Positions 17,931-26,168 of a stretch of DNA of 64,000 nucleotides are shown here, one piece after another (position 1 is the first letter of the stretch; each line of letters starts with the position of its first letter). The stretch is taken from assembly GCF_001612665.1 (NCBI RefSeq), contig NZ_BDAX01000002.1:868001-932000 (forward strand), given 5' to 3'. The DNA comes from Nocardia alba NBRC 108234 (GTDB lineage Bacteria > Actinomycetota > Actinomycetes > Mycobacteriales > Mycobacteriaceae). The notes below the pieces were generated by a model. That model was given only the letters and a program-made list of their open reading frames with translations. It did no database searches and was not told the origin of the DNA. The position numbers were made by a program, and so were the translations under genes.

Positions 17931-17948
17931 ATAGACCGATCAGTTCAT
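17931..17948. promoter_or_regulatory. Candidate TetR operator 1
   Basis: ATAGACCGATCAGTTCAT is an imperfect palindrome related to the better site at 17969-17988 and sits 17 bases upstream of the TetR start. Its left half is identical to the right half of site 2 read in reverse complement. Confidence 0.6.
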
Positions 17949-17968
17949 CGTACGGTATCGTCATCGGC

Positions 17969-17988
17969 GATAGAACGATCGGTCTATC
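17969..17988. promoter_or_regulatory. Candidate TetR operator 2
   Basis: GATAGAACGATCGGTCTATC is a near-perfect 20-base palindrome (one mismatched pair) just upstream of the thioesterase start at 18004. Two related sites in a divergent promoter of a TetR gene point to autoregulation and control of the thioesterase. Confidence 0.7.
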
Positions 17989-18003
17989 CACGGAAAGTGC
18001 ACG

Positions 18004-18465
18004 ATGACAACCGCAACGCACCACCCTGAAACGCCGGATTTCGCCACCATGAGCGGGCTCGAACTGCTGCGCGCGGCTAGTGCGATGCCCGACCGAGCCG
18101 GGATCGGCACGCTACTCGGCATGACCGTCGAGGAACTCGAGTTCGGCCGGGTGTCGTTCAGCCTCGTCACGCGCCCCGACTTCGCGAACCCGCTCGGCAC
18201 CACCCACGGCGGTATCTGCGCGACCCTGCTCGACTCGGTGATGGGGTGCGCGATTCATTCCGCGCTGGACGCGGGAGTCGGATACGGCACGCTGGAATTG
18301 AAGGTCAACTACATCCGATCCGTGCCGATCGACGGCCGCCGCCTCGTCGCCACCGGCACGACGCTGCATGTCGGCCGCACCACGGCGACCGCCGAGGGCA
18401 AGGTGCACGACGAGGCGGGCAGGCTCGTCGCCCACGCCACCACCACCTGCATCATTCATCGCTGA
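18004..18465 (+). CDS. PaaI-family hotdog thioesterase
   Basis: 153 residues. The hotdog block NPLGTTHGGICATLLDSVMGCAI, followed by LKVNYIRSVPIDG and a late GRTTATAEGKVHDEAGRLVAHATTTC, matches PaaI/YdiI-like acyl-CoA thioesterases; the HGG and the following Asp region form the active site in the family. It should hydrolyse an acyl- or aryl-CoA in the cytoplasm. It is controlled by the divergent TetR gene, judging from the operators, so the TetR ligand may be the substrate or product. An efficient hairpin follows the gene. Confidence 0.88.
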   Translation: MTTATHHPETPDFATMSGLELLRAASAMPDRAGIGTLLGMTVEELEFGRVSFSLVTRPDFANPLGTTHGGICATLLDSVMGCAIHSALDAGVGYGTLELKVNYIRSVPIDGRRLVATGTTLHVGRTTATAEGKVHDEAGRLVAHATTTCIIHR

Positions 18466-18466
18466 C

Positions 18467-18492
18467 GGCGGCCGGGCCGAGCCCGGACCGCC
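18467..18492. terminator. Hairpin terminator after the thioesterase gene
   Basis: GGCGGCCGGGC (18467-18477), a 3-base loop, and GCCCGGACCGCC (18481-18492) form an 11-base-pair GC stem with a single bulge, located between the convergent thioesterase and desaturase genes. No T-run follows. Confidence 0.65.
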
Positions 18493-18507
18493 GCGGTGTG
18501 GCCGTGT

Positions 18508-19590
18508 TCAGCGATCGGATGACGCCACTTCCGCGACCGGGTGCTCGGCGGCGCGAAGGGGCGCGCCGACGTGGTGCAGGTGGGTCAGCGCCTCCCGATA
18601 CGAGGCGATCAGCCCGGTCTCGTGGTATGGCACGCCGATCTCGGCGCAGAAGTCGCGGACGATCACCCTGGCATGGCGCAGGTTCGGCGTCGGCATGCTC
18701 GGGAAAAGGTGATGCTCGATCTGATAGTTGAGGCCACCGAGGGCGAGGTCGGTCACCGCACCGCCGCGCACATTGCGGGAGGTCAGCACCTGACGACGCA
18801 GGTAGTCGGGGCGATCGTCACCGGTCAGGGTCGGCATGCCCTTGTGGTTGGGGGCGAAGATGCAGCCCATGTACAGGCCGAACAGGCCCTGGTGGACGGC
18901 GAGGAACACCAGAGCTTTGTCGGTGGGGAGCACCGCGAACAGTGCCGTCAGGTAGAGAACGAAGTGGCCGAACAGCAGCGCGCCCTCCCAGCCGCGGTGT
19001 TTGACCGCGCGATTCCCGAGCCCACGAACGCTGGACAGGTGCAGGTTGAGACCCAACAACAGCAGTAGCGGAAAGAACAGGAACGCCTGCGCCCGCCCGA
19101 TGAGACGCGACAGACCGCGGCTGGAACGTGCCTGCTGTTGTGACCAGATCAGGACGTCGGGCGCGACATCGGGGTCGAGGTCCTCGTGGTTCGGGTTGGC
19201 GTGGTGGCGGGTGTGCTTGTCCTGCCACCAGCCGTAGCCGAGGCCGATGCCCGCGTTGCCCACGATTCTTCCCACCAGCTCCGTTGGCTGTCGCAGTCGC
19301 CAGACTTGGCGGTGGGCGACGTCGTGCATCACCAGGGCGACCTGTGCGAACGTCACGGCCATGACCGCCGCGACCAGCAGGGTCCACCACGAGTCGCCGA
19401 CCAGCACGAACGCGGCCCAGCCGCCCGCGAACGCGATTGCGACGAGGCTGAGCCGCACCGCGTAGTAGACGGGGCGTCGGCGCATCAGTCCCGCATCGGA
19501 GATTCTGCGCAACAGGCGGGCGTAATCGCCGTCGGCGCCGCGCCGCCGCGACGGTGGAGATGACCCGGGGACCAGGGCAGGTGTCGTCAT
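18508..19590 (-). CDS. Membrane fatty acid / acyl-CoA desaturase (DesA3-like)
   Basis: 360 residues. All three histidine boxes of the membrane diiron desaturases are visible: HDVAHRQ, HTRHHANPNHED and QIEHHLFP, plus NHKGMP before the last. Hydrophobic stretches flank them, giving about four membrane helices. The HTRHH.NPN box and the linoleoyl-CoA-desaturase-like C-terminus place it with mycobacterial DesA3, which makes oleoyl-CoA from stearoyl-CoA. DesA3 needs an oxidoreductase partner, but none lies beside this gene, so electrons must come from elsewhere. An inverted repeat sits just upstream of the start. Confidence 0.9.
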   Translation of the reverse strand: MTTPALVPGSSPPSRRRGADGDYARLLRRISDAGLMRRRPVYYAVRLSLVAIAFAGGWAAFVLVGDSWWTLLVAAVMAVTFAQVALVMHDVAHRQVWRLRQPTELVGRIVGNAGIGLGYGWWQDKHTRHHANPNHEDLDPDVAPDVLIWSQQQARSSRGLSRLIGRAQAFLFFPLLLLLGLNLHLSSVRGLGNRAVKHRGWEGALLFGHFVLYLTALFAVLPTDKALVFLAVHQGLFGLYMGCIFAPNHKGMPTLTGDDRPDYLRRQVLTSRNVRGGAVTDLALGGLNYQIEHHLFPSMPTPNLRHARVIVRDFCAEIGVPYHETGLIASYREALTHLHHVGAPLRAAEHPVAEVASSDR

Positions 19591-19603
19591 ATCCCGAAGC
19601 TAT

Positions 19604-19624
19604 CGGCCGATTTCTCGTCGGCCG
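19604..19624. promoter_or_regulatory. Inverted repeat upstream of the desaturase gene
   Basis: CGGCCGA (19604-19610) and TCGGCCG (19618-19624) are perfect 7-base arms with a 7-base spacer, 14 bases upstream of the desaturase start. It may be a repressor operator or a leader hairpin; no cognate regulator is adjacent. Confidence 0.4.
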
Positions 19625-19826
19625 TAATCCCAAGGTATGAGAGGGAATCCGACTACGGGGTGGTATTCGGACAGCGACCGCAGGCCGAGACGCCCGACCG
19701 ATCGTCGGCGAACCCGGCCGGGCGGATACTCGAAGCCGAGGGTTCACACCGGACGCGACGGGGTAAAGAAGGGTCGACACCGTTCGCTGATTCGGCGAAC
19801 GGGACGTCCTGGCGGACGTTCACAGG

Positions 19827-20099
19827 GTGGAGAACAGGTTGCTGAAATTGATCGCGCTCGTCCGGAGACCGGCACCGTCGACAGTCCCGATCGAGCCCCC
19901 GACCGCGGCGGGAGCGCTGCGGCCGGGCGACATCGTGCTCACCGCCAAGCGCAGCTACCGGGTGGTCAGCACGAGCTTCGCCGACGACGCGCGGCGCGCC
20001 GGCCGGGTAGTCGCCGACACCGTCGACCTGGTGACCGGACGCTTGCGGGTGCTCGACTTCCCCAGCGAAGAGACGATGGTGACCGTCAAAGCCGCGTAG
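19827..20099 (+). CDS. Small hypothetical protein
   Basis: 90 residues from GTG 19827. The central part (LRPGDIVLTAKRSYRVVSTSFADDA...VVADTVDLVTGRLRVLDFPSEETMVTV) looks like a compact beta-rich domain and keeps normal high-GC third positions, so I take it as real. The ribosome site is weak (CACAGGG). No family is recognised, and the neighbours give no hint of function. Confidence 0.55.
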   Translation: MENRLLKLIALVRRPAPSTVPIEPPTAAGALRPGDIVLTAKRSYRVVSTSFADDARRAGRVVADTVDLVTGRLRVLDFPSEETMVTVKAA

Positions 20100-20162
20100 T
20101 TCGCCGAGCTGGGACTCGACGCCCCGCGCTCGTTCGGTGCACGCCGACCCGGCGGGAGCTGA

Positions 20163-20363
20163 TCAGTGTCGATCGTCGTCGGTGAACGCGGTACGCCGAC
20201 TGGATTCACCGTTCGCGTAGTTCAGGGGCAGCCCATCGTGCACGTCGATGCCTGCCGCCGCGAACCACTCGCCGCGCAACCGCTGTATCGCGGCTTCCTC
20301 ACCGCCGTTATCGGCGAGCGCGATGTCTCGGCGCCACTGAGCGATGATGTCCCGGGAATCCAT
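20163..20363 (-). CDS. Small hypothetical protein
   Basis: 66 residues preceded by a strong GGAGGAGGAG ribosome site, which is the main reason to accept it. The sequence is acidic and helical at the start (DSRDIIAQWRRDIALADNGGEEAAIQRLRGEW), with a conserved-looking WFAAAGIDVHDG turn. No signal peptide or membrane helix is present. It resembles short uncharacterised actinobacterial proteins, but no family can be named. Confidence 0.6.
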   Translation of the reverse strand: MDSRDIIAQWRRDIALADNGGEEAAIQRLRGEWFAAAGIDVHDGLPLNYANGESSRRTAFTDDDRH

Positions 20364-20486
20364 GAACTTCTCCTCCTCCGACGATGTGATGATCCGCTTC
20401 GCGCGGCCGACGGCCGCATCCTCGTGTTACCTCGAAATCGGCGACTCAAACAGCCGTCGCCGATGCCGGGTCGCACACGACGCGGA

Positions 20487-20870
20487 TCAGAGCCGGGCGA
20501 GCACCAGGGCGGCACAACCGATCAGCGGCGGAACCAATTGGATCAGGGCCGGACGTGCCTTGTCGGGCGAGGAGACGAGCAGCACCACGCCCGCGGCCAC
20601 CATGGAACCGGCTCCGGCCAGCACGAGCGCGAGCCCGATTCCCTTGTCACCGAACGCGGTGAACCCCATCCCGATCGCCGCGACGACGGCCAGGAAGAGG
20701 TTGTAGAACCCCTGATTGAAGGCCATTTCCTTGGTGGCCTCCGCCTGGGCGGCCGATATTCCGAAGGTCGCTCGCGTTCTCGCCGCTGTCCACTGCAGTG
20801 ACTCCATCACGAAGATGTAGCCGTGCAGCAGTACAGCAACTCCGGTGAAGATCAACCCGATCACGGTCAT
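20487..20870 (-). CDS. DUF1304 integral membrane protein
   Basis: 127 residues with four hydrophobic helices. The first helix ending LLHGYIFVMESLQW, and the following AFNQGFYNLFLAVVAAIGM, are the landmark blocks of DUF1304. Function is unknown in the family; the protein should lie in the cytoplasmic membrane. It is upstream of the 66-residue gene on the same strand, 123 bases apart, so an operon is possible but not evident. Confidence 0.85.
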   Translation of the reverse strand: MTVIGLIFTGVAVLLHGYIFVMESLQWTAARTRATFGISAAQAEATKEMAFNQGFYNLFLAVVAAIGMGFTAFGDKGIGLALVLAGAGSMVAAGVVLLVSSPDKARPALIQLVPPLIGCAALVLARL

Positions 20871-20956
20871 CGGTCCAGCCTATCGCCCAGCACACCCATC
20901 CCTGTGCCCGCGCACGCCGAAGTCCGTCGGATCGCGCACAACCATTGGGAGGACCT

Positions 20957-21559
20957 GTGAACAGCGACCTCGACGAGATAGCCATCGTAAGTACGGTGAA
21001 AGCTGGACGCCGTGCCCTGCGGGTAGAGATCGCCGACCCTCGGCAGGACCCGGGGACGCCGGGTTGGCGATGCGTTTACCGGGTCGTCGGCGGCCCGGCG
21101 CACACAGCGCACGGCCCGGATCGATTGGCCGCCATCTACGCCGCGTTGGTCGATATTTCCGACGCCGCGACGCTCGCGAGCGCAACCGGCAACCCGACGG
21201 ACCCACACCATGCGCGAATTCCGGAGGACCCTCGCCTGCCGGTCGACGACCGCCCCGTCTCCGCGGTCAAGGCCCGCGAGTTCGGCCCGCCGCTGGGGGC
21301 AAAGGCCGTTCAGACCACCGAGGGTCCGGTGGTGATCACGCTCGGACGACCCCGCCAGGACCCGGAACGCCCGCACACCTATCTCTGCCCCTTTCGGATC
21401 GATGATCGCACCGAAGCCTTCGGACAGGGGATCGACGAGGTGCGGGCGGTGATCTCGGCGGTCCGCGGTGTCGGTTCCATCCTCGGAATTCCGCTGGACT
21501 GGCCCGGGTCGAGAACACCGCCGAGCAGGCCGAGTCCGGGATCGCGGCGGTCGAGGTAG
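20957..21559 (+). CDS. Hypothetical protein with two DUF6968-like repeats
   Basis: About 200 residues from GTG 20957, with a GGAGG site 5 bases upstream. The sequence contains two related units: ALRVEIADPRQDPGTPGWRC followed by VYRVVGG (about 19-45), and VVITLGRPRQDPERPHTYLC followed by PFRIDD (about 113-138). Each is followed by a helix in which an acidic or aromatic patch leads into AL/VISAV. This repeated pattern resembles the small DUF6968 family; I am only fairly sure of that name. The last 20 residues are Arg/Pro/Ser-rich and look disordered. Function unknown. Confidence 0.6.
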   Translation: MNSDLDEIAIVSTVKAGRRALRVEIADPRQDPGTPGWRCVYRVVGGPAHTAHGPDRLAAIYAALVDISDAATLASATGNPTDPHHARIPEDPRLPVDDRPVSAVKAREFGPPLGAKAVQTTEGPVVITLGRPRQDPERPHTYLCPFRIDDRTEAFGQGIDEVRAVISAVRGVGSILGIPLDWPGSRTPPSRPSPGSRRSR

Positions 21560-21662
21560 CACCTGGGCGCACCATGACCGGAGCGGCGGTGCGCTATCGT
21601 CGGGCGGAACGAAACCCCAGCTGCCCCGTCGATCCATGCTGACCTGACGACCAGGGAGAATC

Positions 21663-22229
21663 GTGGACATTACCGAGCTGATTCTTGATGACCACCACGA
21701 GCAGCGTCGACTGTTCGCGATCTTGGAGCAGGTCGATCGCACCGACACCGATGCGCTGTCGTCGATCTGGAACAGGCTCGCGGCCTTCCTCGAGCTCCAC
21801 GCGCAGGCCGAGGAGGAGATCTTCTACCCGGCGCTGCTCGAGCGGGGCATCGCGGCCCGTCGCACGAGCGCGGTGGAGGACGAGACGCTCGATGCCATCC
21901 GCGACCATAACGAGATCAGAGACGCGGTGGCCGATGTCGCGCGGCATCGAGTCGGCACCGACGACTGGTACGCCGCGGTCGCCGCGGCCAACCTCGCCAA
22001 CAGCGACCACATGGCCGAGGAAGAACGCGAAGGGCTCACCGAATTCCGCCGGTTGGCCGCGGTACCGCGACGCCATCGCTTGGCTGTCACCTTCGCCGCT
22101 TACGAAGCGCGTCACTACGCGGGCGTGCGGCCGGTCGACAAGGATCCGGACGGCTACATCGACGCCGTGGAGAAGCAGGTGCCCGCGGCGACCGGATCAC
22201 TCACCGTCGGCAGTCTGCGACGACACTGA
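21663..22229 (+). CDS. Hemerythrin HHE domain protein
   Basis: 188 residues, GTG start after AGGGAGA. The four-helix metal site is visible as LDDHHEQRRLF (His 10-11), LELHAQAEEEIFYPAL (HxxxE), IRDHNEIRD and SDHMAEEEREGL, which supply His/Glu ligands for a non-haem diiron centre. Such proteins bind oxygen or nitric oxide or buffer redox stress in the cytoplasm. A C-terminal tail of about 40 residues carries no recognisable domain. It stands alone between unrelated genes. Confidence 0.88.
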   Translation: MDITELILDDHHEQRRLFAILEQVDRTDTDALSSIWNRLAAFLELHAQAEEEIFYPALLERGIAARRTSAVEDETLDAIRDHNEIRDAVADVARHRVGTDDWYAAVAAANLANSDHMAEEEREGLTEFRRLAAVPRRHRLAVTFAAYEARHYAGVRPVDKDPDGYIDAVEKQVPAATGSLTVGSLRRH

Positions 22230-22296
22230 CCGAAGACCCAGCGGGTGCGCGGCCACCGGGGCGATCAACAACGCGCTCGCGCTGCCTTTGCGGTGC

Positions 22297-23388
22297 TCAG
22301 GTCTCGTCGAGGAATCTTGAGAGCTGTGCGAGGACGGCGAGTGGCTGTTCCTGCTGGACCCAATGACCGGCATCGGGTATCAGCAGGGAACCGCCGAATC
22401 GCGTGCACACGACTTCCGCCATCGTGCGTAGCCCGCCGGGTGTTTGCCAGATACCCCAATCGCACTGTCCAGCAATGAATTGCGTGGGTACTTCGATCCG
22501 GGGGTCGGTCGGCGCGTCCGCGCGCGGCAATGTGAGGGCGCGGTACCAATTGAGTGGGCCCTGGAATTGCGTGCGACCGAATTCGCGGGCGTAGAAACCC
22601 AGTTCCTCGTCGGTCAGCCAGGCACAGTCGGCCCGCTCCCGCGGTGAAGGTAGGTGCGGCGCTACGGTTTCCGGCATGGTGACACCCGCGTCCATGACGT
22701 AGTACCGCGGCAGCAGAGCCAAGTCGTGCGCGGTCGCGCCGGGGAGTTCTCGCGCGTCCGCGTTACCCGGCCAGTCCGCGCTCTTCATGTGGAAATACGC
22801 GCGCAGAAAATCGGCGATTCCCTGTGGCGCGCCTATGAGATCCGCGCCGCTCGAGGTTCCCGCGAAGTAATGCTGGTAGTGCCTGCGCGGCGGTGACAGG
22901 GCGCGCAGCGCATCGTTCAGGTCGGCCGAGGATTTGGCGAGTCCGACACCGGCGAACGGCGCGCTCATCATCGTCAGCGATCCGACGACACGGGGGTCGG
23001 CGAGCGTGGTCCAGCCCGCGACGACGGATCCGAAGTCGTGCCCGACCAGATGCGCCCGGTCGTAGCCGAGCGCGCGAACGAGGCCGAGCGCGTCCCTGGC
23101 CAGGTTGTCCGTCCGGAAGGACATCAGGTCGCTGACATCGCTGCCCGTCGTTCGGCCGTAGCCACGTTGATCGGGCGCGACCACGTGAAATCCGGCGTCG
23201 GCCAGCGGCGCCAGGACCTTGCGCCACGAGTACGCCAATTCGGGGAAACCGTGCAGGAGCAGCACCAGCGGACGACGGGACCCGCGGTAGCCGGATTCGA
23301 GGATGTGCACGCGCAACCCGTTGACATCGTCGACGAAACGGGACCTGATCCCCTCCCCCAGCCCTGGGAACTCGACATCCTGGCCCAT
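22297..23388 (-). CDS. Alpha/beta hydrolase, epoxide hydrolase-like
   Basis: 363 residues. HGFPELAYSWRKV is the oxyanion HGXP motif of epoxide hydrolases, and GHDFGSVVAG places Asp as nucleophile, which distinguishes it from serine esterases. The C-terminal His is in DAGHWVQQEQP. The lid region between (YHYFAGTSSG, YYVMDAG) offers candidate tyrosines for epoxide activation. Expected reaction: opening of an epoxide to a diol, perhaps on fatty or xenobiotic epoxides. No operon partner; the nearest gene on the same strand is the TetR at 23509, 120 bases upstream. Confidence 0.85.
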   Translation of the reverse strand: MGQDVEFPGLGEGIRSRFVDDVNGLRVHILESGYRGSRRPLVLLLHGFPELAYSWRKVLAPLADAGFHVVAPDQRGYGRTTGSDVSDLMSFRTDNLARDALGLVRALGYDRAHLVGHDFGSVVAGWTTLADPRVVGSLTMMSAPFAGVGLAKSSADLNDALRALSPPRRHYQHYFAGTSSGADLIGAPQGIADFLRAYFHMKSADWPGNADARELPGATAHDLALLPRYYVMDAGVTMPETVAPHLPSPRERADCAWLTDEELGFYAREFGRTQFQGPLNWYRALTLPRADAPTDPRIEVPTQFIAGQCDWGIWQTPGGLRTMAEVVCTRFGGSLLIPDAGHWVQQEQPLAVLAQLSRFLDET

Positions 23389-23508
23389 GGTGCCCTCCTC
23401 CGCCCGCGAATGTGGTTGCGCCGCATTCCTACACGGACGCGGGCGATCAGGCCAACCGGTTCTTCGGCTCGAGGGTTGAATCGCGCACGCTATGCCGTCC
23501 GACGCCGT

Positions 23509-24186
23509 TCACGATCCCCTCGGCACTGGAGCAGGTGCCGCGCCCCAGGGTGACGCGGCGCGCGCCGACGCCGGTGCCGAATCGACGTTCGACAGTCCGT
23601 TCCAGCACAGGGCGGCCGCGGTGTCGACCGCGTCGCGCTTGGAGACCGGCCGTCCGGCCTCCAGCCAGTGCCCGGCCGCGAGCCGACTGATGCCGACCAG
23701 GGCCCAGGCGTGCATCTCGGCCCTGGCCTCGTCCACGCCGGCCGCGCGCAGTTCGACGCTCACCAGGGCGGCGCAGTCGCGCATCGCGGTGCGCACCCGC
23801 CATTCGACGGAGGGTTCGCTGGGTACCGGTGACTCGAACACCAGCACGTACCCACCGACGTCGTGTTCGACGAAGTCGAAGTAGGACAGCACCGCACGTC
23901 GCACCCGGCACCGGGGGTCGGTGTCGCGCGCGACGGCGGTCCGCACACCGTCGACCATCCGGTCCAGATTGTGTTGCAGCACAGCCAGATACAGATCGAG
24001 TTTGCCCGCGAAGTGGTCGTAGATCACCGGTTTGCTCGCCCCGGACCGCGCGCTGATCTCGTCCATCCGGGCGCCGTGGTATCCGTGCGCGACGAACACG
24101 TCCTGCGCGGCGACCAACACCGCCTGCCTGCGGCGGGCCCGCGCGGCGGGCCCCCGCAGACCGGGCGGCGAAGTGTCGGTGCGCAT
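23509..24186 (-). CDS. TetR family regulator at the end of the valine operon
   Basis: 225 residues. The N-terminal HTH (VFVAHGYHGARMDEISARSGASKPVIYDHFAGKLDLYLAVL) is typical TetR. It begins 18 bases after mmsB, on the same strand, so it is probably cotranscribed with the valine/isobutyrate catabolic genes and may regulate them. The last 25 residues are Ala/Pro-rich and likely disordered. The palindromes upstream of mmsA are candidate binding sites. Confidence 0.88.
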   Translation of the reverse strand: MRTDTSPPGLRGPAARARRRQAVLVAAQDVFVAHGYHGARMDEISARSGASKPVIYDHFAGKLDLYLAVLQHNLDRMVDGVRTAVARDTDPRCRVRRAVLSYFDFVEHDVGGYVLVFESPVPSEPSVEWRVRTAMRDCAALVSVELRAAGVDEARAEMHAWALVGISRLAAGHWLEAGRPVSKRDAVDTAAALCWNGLSNVDSAPASARAASPWGAAPAPVPRGS

Positions 24187-24204
24187 CTCAGACCGCTGCC
24201 GCGG

Positions 24205-25101
24205 TCACCGGTCGGTCTCCGCGGAGCGATCCCGGATGTCGGTGACGATGGCGGAGAAATCCCGCCCGGCGTCGGTCTGGTTGAACCGGGCGTAGATCGC
24301 GGCGGCGAGTGCGCCGAGCTGACCGTCGATCCCGTTGGCCTGCAACGCGTTCGCGGCCAGGGTGAGGTCCTTCGACATCAGCGCGGTGGCGAAGCCGGGC
24401 TGGTAGTCGTTGTTGGCCGGGCTGGTGGGGACCGGGCCCGGCACCGGGCAGTAGCTGGTGAGCGCCCAGCTCTGGCCGGAGGCCGTGGAGACCACGTCGA
24501 AGAACGACTGGTGGCTCAGGCCGAGGCGCTCACCGAGCACGAGCGCCTCCGAGAGCCCGATCATGGAGATCCCGAGCAGCATGTTGTTGCAGATCTTGGC
24601 GGCCTGACCGACGCCCGATTCACCACAGTGCACCACCTTGGCGCCCATCACCGCGAGCACATCGCCCGCGTCGGCGAAGTCGGCGGCCGTGCCGCCCACC
24701 ATGAAGGTGAGGGTGCCCGCGGTGGCACCGGCGACACCACCGGACACCGGTGCGTCCAGCGGTCGATGTCCCGCCGTCACCGCCAGCGCCGCAGCGGCTT
24801 TCGCGTCGGCGACGTCGATGGTGGAACAGTCGAGGAACAGGGTGCCCGGTGCGGCGGCGGGCAGTAGCTCGGCGTACACGTCGAGGACGAGTTTGCCGTT
24901 GGGCAGCATGGTGATCACCACATCGCGGTTCGCGGCGGCCGCGGCGGCGGTGTCCACCACCGTCGCACCGTCACTGCGCGCCTGTTCCTGCGAGGCGGGG
25001 ACCGGGTCGTAGGCGAGCACGTCATAGCCCGCCCGCACCAGGTTCGCCGCCATCGGACCGCCCATGTGGCCGAGCCCGAGGAAACCGATCGTCTTCGTCA
25101 T
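24205..25101 (-). CDS. mmsB: 3-hydroxyisobutyrate dehydrogenase
   Basis: 298 residues from ATG 25101, which overlaps the preceding stop by ATGA. The start MTKTIGFLGLGHMGGPMAANLVRAGYDV is the Rossmann NAD-binding motif of beta-hydroxyacid dehydrogenases; DAPVSGGVAGA is the substrate-binding signature, and GQAAKICNNMLLG contains the catalytic Lys. It oxidises 3-hydroxyisobutyrate to methylmalonate semialdehyde in valine catabolism. Its neighbours supply the preceding and following steps, which makes this assignment strong. Confidence 0.94.
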   Translation of the reverse strand: MTKTIGFLGLGHMGGPMAANLVRAGYDVLAYDPVPASQEQARSDGATVVDTAAAAAANRDVVITMLPNGKLVLDVYAELLPAAAPGTLFLDCSTIDVADAKAAAALAVTAGHRPLDAPVSGGVAGATAGTLTFMVGGTAADFADAGDVLAVMGAKVVHCGESGVGQAAKICNNMLLGISMIGLSEALVLGERLGLSHQSFFDVVSTASGQSWALTSYCPVPGPVPTSPANNDYQPGFATALMSKDLTLAANALQANGIDGQLGALAAAIYARFNQTDAGRDFSAIVTDIRDRSAETDR

Positions 25102-26168
25102 CGCTGTGCCTCCGCTGTCGTCGAACCCAGTTCCGCCGCGCCCAGCTCGGCGAAGTACGCCGCCACCTGTGCGTCGGTCACCTCGGCGAGCGTCGCCGGA
25201 CGCCACTGGGGAGTACGGTCCTTGTCGATCACCTGGGCGCGGATACCCTCGACCAGGTCATGGGAACCGAGCGCCGCGACCGAGACCCGATATTCCTGGT
25301 CCAGCACGGCCTCGAGGCTCGGTAAGCCCCGCGCGGCCCGCAGCGCGCGCAGCGTGACCTTCAGCGCGACAGGCGATTTCGCGAGCAACGCGGCTGCCGC
25401 CTCGGCCGCCTGGGGCGCGTCGTCGGCCTGCAGCCGCGTCGCGATCTCCTCGACGGTGTCGGCGCTGTAGCAGGCGTCGATCCAGTGCCGCTGCGCCAGC
25501 AGGTCCGAGGGCGGCGCGGTCTCGGCGAACTTCTCGATCGCCGCGTCCACGCCGACGGCGCCCACCGCGTCGAGCAGCTCCGCCAGCGCGTCGGAGGGCA
25601 CGTAGTAGTCGGCGAAGCCGGCCGCGATCGCGTCGCCCGCGTTCATCCGCGCGGTGGTCAGTGCCACGTGGGTGCCGAGCTCGCCCGGTGCCCGCGAGAG
25701 CAGGTAGGTGCCACCGACATCGGGGACGAAACCGATTCCGACCTCGGGCATTCCGATCTTGGACCGTTCGGTGACGATGCGGTGGCTGCCGTGCCCGGCC
25801 AGGCCTACCCCGCCGCCCATCACGATGCCGTCCATGACCACCACGTACGGCTTGGGATAGCTGCCGATCAGCGCGTTGAGGTGGTACTCGTCGCGCCAGA
25901 ATCGCCCGGTCGGCGAATCGGCGCCCGCCGTACCGCCTTTCGCGTCGGCGTGGATGGCGACGATGTCGCCGCCCGCGCAGAGCCCACGCTCGCCCGCGCC
26001 GGTGACCACGACGGCACGCACCGCGTCGTCGTCGGCCCAGGAGCGCAGCGCGTCGGTGATGGCCAGTGTCATCGCGTGATTGAGCGCGTTGATGGCCTTG
26101 GGCCGGTTCAGGGTGATCAGGCCGAGACCGTCACGGACGGCGATCACTACCTCGGGTTCGTCGGTCAT
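25098..26168 (-). CDS. 3-hydroxyisobutyryl-CoA hydrolase (enoyl-CoA hydratase superfamily)
   Basis: 356 residues from ATG 26168, overlapping the upstream dehydrogenase stop by ATGA. GLITLNRPKAINALNHAM and GERGLCAGGDIVAIHADA are the crotonase-fold signatures with the oxyanion-hole segment; the length of over 350 residues, together with DEYHLNALIGSYPKPYVVVMDGIVMGGG and FVPDVGGTYLLSRAPGELGTHVALT, marks the 3-hydroxyisobutyryl-CoA hydrolase group rather than a simple hydratase. It releases 3-hydroxyisobutyrate from its CoA ester, feeding MmsB encoded next. Confidence 0.92.
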   Translation of the reverse strand: MTDEPEVVIAVRDGLGLITLNRPKAINALNHAMTLAITDALRSWADDDAVRAVVVTGAGERGLCAGGDIVAIHADAKGGTAGADSPTGRFWRDEYHLNALIGSYPKPYVVVMDGIVMGGGVGLAGHGSHRIVTERSKIGMPEVGIGFVPDVGGTYLLSRAPGELGTHVALTTARMNAGDAIAAGFADYYVPSDALAELLDAVGAVGVDAAIEKFAETAPPSDLLAQRHWIDACYSADTVEEIATRLQADDAPQAAEAAAALLAKSPVALKVTLRALRAARGLPSLEAVLDQEYRVSVAALGSHDLVEGIRAQVIDKDRTPQWRPATLAEVTDAQVAAYFAELGAAELGSTTAEAQR

